The notes under the pieces: model-generated | Database searches by the model: none | The model's input: only the letters and a program-made list of their open reading frames with translations | Told to the model about the DNA's origin: nothing | Source of the DNA: Pseudocolwellia sp049933045 | GTDB taxonomy: Bacteria > Pseudomonadota > Gammaproteobacteria > Enterobacterales > Alteromonadaceae | Assembly (NCBI RefSeq): GCF_049933045.1 | Contig: NZ_CP187926.1 | Location: 868,001 to 932,000 of the forward strand | DNA length: 64,000 nucleotides | Direction of reading: 5' to 3' | Shown here: piece by piece, positions 61,915 to 64,000 of the stretch | Position numbering within the stretch: position 1 is the first letter of the stretch | Layout: each line of letters starts with the position of its first letter | Program-made: the position numbers and the translations under genes

Positions 61915-64000
61915 TTACGCCACCGTTTTTTCTGTTAGGTTGTTTGTTTTTAAAGGGATACTTTCATTATCACAAGAGGCGTACTCGACCTCTGCGAGAA
62001 TAAAGCTGTTTGTCGATGTACAGGGAATAGCCGTTACATTACTTTTTATCGTGTAATGCTCAGGGATATCTAAACCTAAATCACCCATAAACTGATGCAT
62101 TATGGGTTGTGCCTGATATTGTAAAGCTCTTACTAATGCATTGTTTTTCATCAACTGGCGTTGAGTCTTGTTGCTAAAAAACTCTACAACTTTATTTGCC
62201 ATTTCATCAATAGTTTCAACTAAGTAACCATTAATATTATGTTGGATAATATCTTTAGGACCTTTGCAGTTATAAGCTAAGGTAGGCATGCCATGAACAA
62301 AAGACTCTAAAATTACATTGCCAAAAGTGTCGAACTTAGAAGGGAATATAAACAAGTCTAGAGTGAGGTATAAAGCAGCTAATTGCTCTTTGTTTTGCCA
62401 GCCCAAAAACACAGCCTCAGGTAGTTGCTGTTTTAACTCTTGTGTCGCAGGACCTGAACCTGCTATTACCAAGCGTAAGTCAGGAATGTTTCGTTTAGCT
62501 TTAGCGATTATTTCGGGTAAGTCGAATAAGCCTTTCTCTTTACTCACTCGACAAGCAACAAATAAAATTGGTGTATCGTCAGTGGCATCAGTAATGATGT
62601 CTGACTTTTGCATCGCCTTAATTGTTTCATCTCTTGGTTGTGTGTGATGTGCAGTGAGAAATACCTTACTGGCTTCAAGCTGCATTTCGTGGTCGGTTAA
62701 CCAAGATTTATGCTCAGTATTCAATACAAATATTCCATCGTATCTATTATATAAAGCGCGTAATAAACGACGTACTCGATCTCGCTCGTATTGGGTTAAA
62801 TCGGTGCCGTGTTTTATAAAGTCGATCCAGTCGGTGTGCATAAAAAAGTAGCTCGGCACATTAAACATTTGTTGTAAGAATAACGACACTACAGCCATAG
62901 GACCTTCCGTTGAACAAACGATACGGTCGTAACCTCCTTCATAAAATATGCGCGCTATTTCTATTAAGTCAGGTAAACGGATTTCTTGATCATGATAATG
63001 CGGCACCGAAAAGCTTGATATAGGTCGAACAACAAACAAGTGAGGTTCTGGTGCTATATCGCTGTGGCAAATTAAAAAGTCGATAGGTAAATCAGCTTTT
63101 TGAACTTCTTTAAGTTTGCCCGATAGGGAATTAGAGACACCGTTTTTATCGCGTAATGTATCGGTTAAATACAAAGCTTTATTTTGGTGACGATTTTTAC
63201 CTAAGTGCTCAGCAAAGTCGTTTAACAGCTTACGGTTTTGATACAGCACACGAGTAGAAGCTAAAGTTGCACCGGCCAAAAATGTACTGATTAATAAAGG
63301 GAATGAAAGGTGATCGAGTAGCTTTTCAATCTTCACATTACTCATGTTGTCTTTTTTAACATTATTACCAAAAAATAAAGCAGTAAGTTGACTAGGTACT
63401 TCAAACTTTCGAGTGATTTCTTCGGTAGATATATTACGTAGTTTTGTGTCTTTATTTTTACTGACATTACTACCAATGATTTCTTCAATCTTGGTTGCCA
63501 TTAGCTTATTTAAATAACTAAATAAGTGACCAATAACTTCGTTAACGGTAGTCACAAATTCTTCAGGTGATTTATTTTTACTGTCAGCTATTTGTTCTAA
63601 ATATTCGAAACAAAAACGATAGTTTTTAGAGGTTTTCCATTTTATTAATTTGTTGGGTTTTTTACCTTGTAAAGCATCGTGAATAAACTGGAAAAACTTC
63701 ATCGCCTTTTTATTTTTCTGCATTTCTAACAAAAAGTTACTAATGGTAAAACAACCAATTTTGTCCCATGCTGACCCTCTATGCAGCATAATGCGCAGTA
63801 AACCCGGATCAGTTATTTTGGTGGCAACTTGTGAGAAATAATCGAGCAGGGCGATATTAAGTTTTTGGTTTTCGCCTATTTGACCAAAAGGCGATACATT
63901 ACCTTCTCTAAGAGCTTCAAGTGCGAGGTCTGATGGCTTTTCAGTTTCTAAGCGTTTTGCTAAATTAGGTATATAAAGATTTGAACCGCACTGGCCAGCA
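61915..64000 (-). CDS. Family 4-type glycosyltransferase with long N-terminal extension (start outside window)
   Basis: The frame is open from the window's right edge (the first visible residues are AGQCGSNLYIPNLAKRLE) to the stop at 61915, so at least 694 residues are coded. The last 300 residues are a GT4 glycosyltransferase (FVACRVSKEKGLFDLPEIIA, VIAGSGP, VILESFVHGMPTLAYNCKGP). The N-terminal 350 or more residues are helical and unrecognised; an FLICHSDIAPEPHLFV-type segment begins the first Rossmann half. It is 3 bases before the decarboxylase gene. The GT signature and operon suggest a lipid- or envelope-linked sugar transfer. An internal ATG at 63789 is unlikely to be the true start. 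Confidence 0.85.
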   Translation of the reverse strand, partial: AGQCGSNLYIPNLAKRLETEKPSDLALEALREGNVSPFGQIGENQKLNIALLDYFSQVATKITDPGLLRIMLHRGSAWDKIGCFTISNFLLEMQKNKKAMKFFQFIHDALQGKKPNKLIKWKTSKNYRFCFEYLEQIADSKNKSPEEFVTTVNEVIGHLFSYLNKLMATKIEEIIGSNVSKNKDTKLRNISTEEITRKFEVPSQLTALFFGNNVKKDNMSNVKIEKLLDHLSFPLLISTFLAGATLASTRVLYQNRKLLNDFAEHLGKNRHQNKALYLTDTLRDKNGVSNSLSGKLKEVQKADLPIDFLICHSDIAPEPHLFVVRPISSFSVPHYHDQEIRLPDLIEIARIFYEGGYDRIVCSTEGPMAVVSLFLQQMFNVPSYFFMHTDWIDFIKHGTDLTQYERDRVRRLLRALYNRYDGIFVLNTEHKSWLTDHEMQLEASKVFLTAHHTQPRDETIKAMQKSDIITDATDDTPILFVACRVSKEKGLFDLPEIIAKAKRNIPDLRLVIAGSGPATQELKQQLPEAVFLGWQNKEQLAALYLTLDLFIFPSKFDTFGNVILESFVHGMPTLAYNCKGPKDIIQHNINGYLVETIDEMANKVVEFFSNKTQRQLMKNNALVRALQYQAQPIMHQFMGDLGLDIPEHYTIKSNVTAIPCTSTNSFILAEVEYASCDNESIPLKTNNLTEKTVA

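Noticed and set aside
1..64000. CRISPR arrays, prophage or rRNA/tRNA genes
   Set aside because: No regularly spaced repeats, cas or phage structural genes, or RNA gene structures were seen on reading; a dedicated search was not possible.

Overview
The window is AT-rich DNA from a marine gammaproteobacterium, most probably of the Alteromonadales and near Colwellia or Thalassotalea. The evidence is the recR-htpG-adk block, an EfpL-type elongation factor, PEP-CTERM proteins with a PrsT-like TPR protein, a marine-type class GN sortase with its VIT/vWA target, and a dense set of c-di-GMP and chemotaxis proteins. Genus placement is inference; no rRNA or tRNA gene was seen.

Layout. 1-11674: a co-directional signalling array of four histidine kinases, three stand-alone receiver proteins, one REC-GGDEF-EAL protein and a periplasmic binding protein translationally coupled to a CHASE/PAS kinase. 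11675-14256: gene-poor stretch, a small hypothetical gene, an IS5-type element and a PqiA-like membrane protein. 14378-17926: DUF6172, DUF808, PepSY-type and DTW genes, then cobA in reverse. 18139-21865 (minus): PrsT-like TPR protein and a PEP-CTERM protein. 22254-25843: recR, htpG, adk. 26074-29169: a full-length bacterial homologue of the alpha/beta regulatory subunits of phosphorylase kinase. 29369-31844: a second PEP-CTERM protein and two GYF_2/coiled-coil proteins. 32054-33430: two broken genes, a DJ-1/PfpI protein and an AraC regulator. 33574-36760: a YHS protein and a bufferin-type (DUF2282/DUF692/DUF2063/DoxX) copper-peptide operon. 36909-39783: sortase and sortase target. 40030: efpL. 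40937-51287: chemoreceptors, diguanylate cyclases, Nudix and MetR-like genes, with two almost identical IS200-type elements, one of them inside a chemoreceptor gene. 51400-53575: FMN reductase, LysR regulator, small secreted protein. 53859-59812: an ECF sigma/anti-sigma pair and a four-gene envelope operon (DUF4331, Ig-like lipoprotein, TPR, HupE-like). 59839-64000 (minus): hypothetical, Mpo1-like, phosphatidylserine decarboxylase and glycosyltransferase genes, the last running off the window.

How it works together. The strongest regulatory observation is an identical two-part promoter signature, TGCATCC-16 nt-CGTT, upstream of both the sigma-factor gene and the DUF4331 operon. It suggests an autoregulated ECF system whose output is that uncharacterised envelope operon. 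The bufferin operon is a second coherent module, probably for copper sequestration. Several genes are visibly decaying: in-frame stops in a DJ-1 gene, a chemoreceptor and a diguanylate cyclase, a 9-T homopolymer frameshift in an AraC gene, and an IS inside the same chemoreceptor. These should be checked against reads before biological interpretation.
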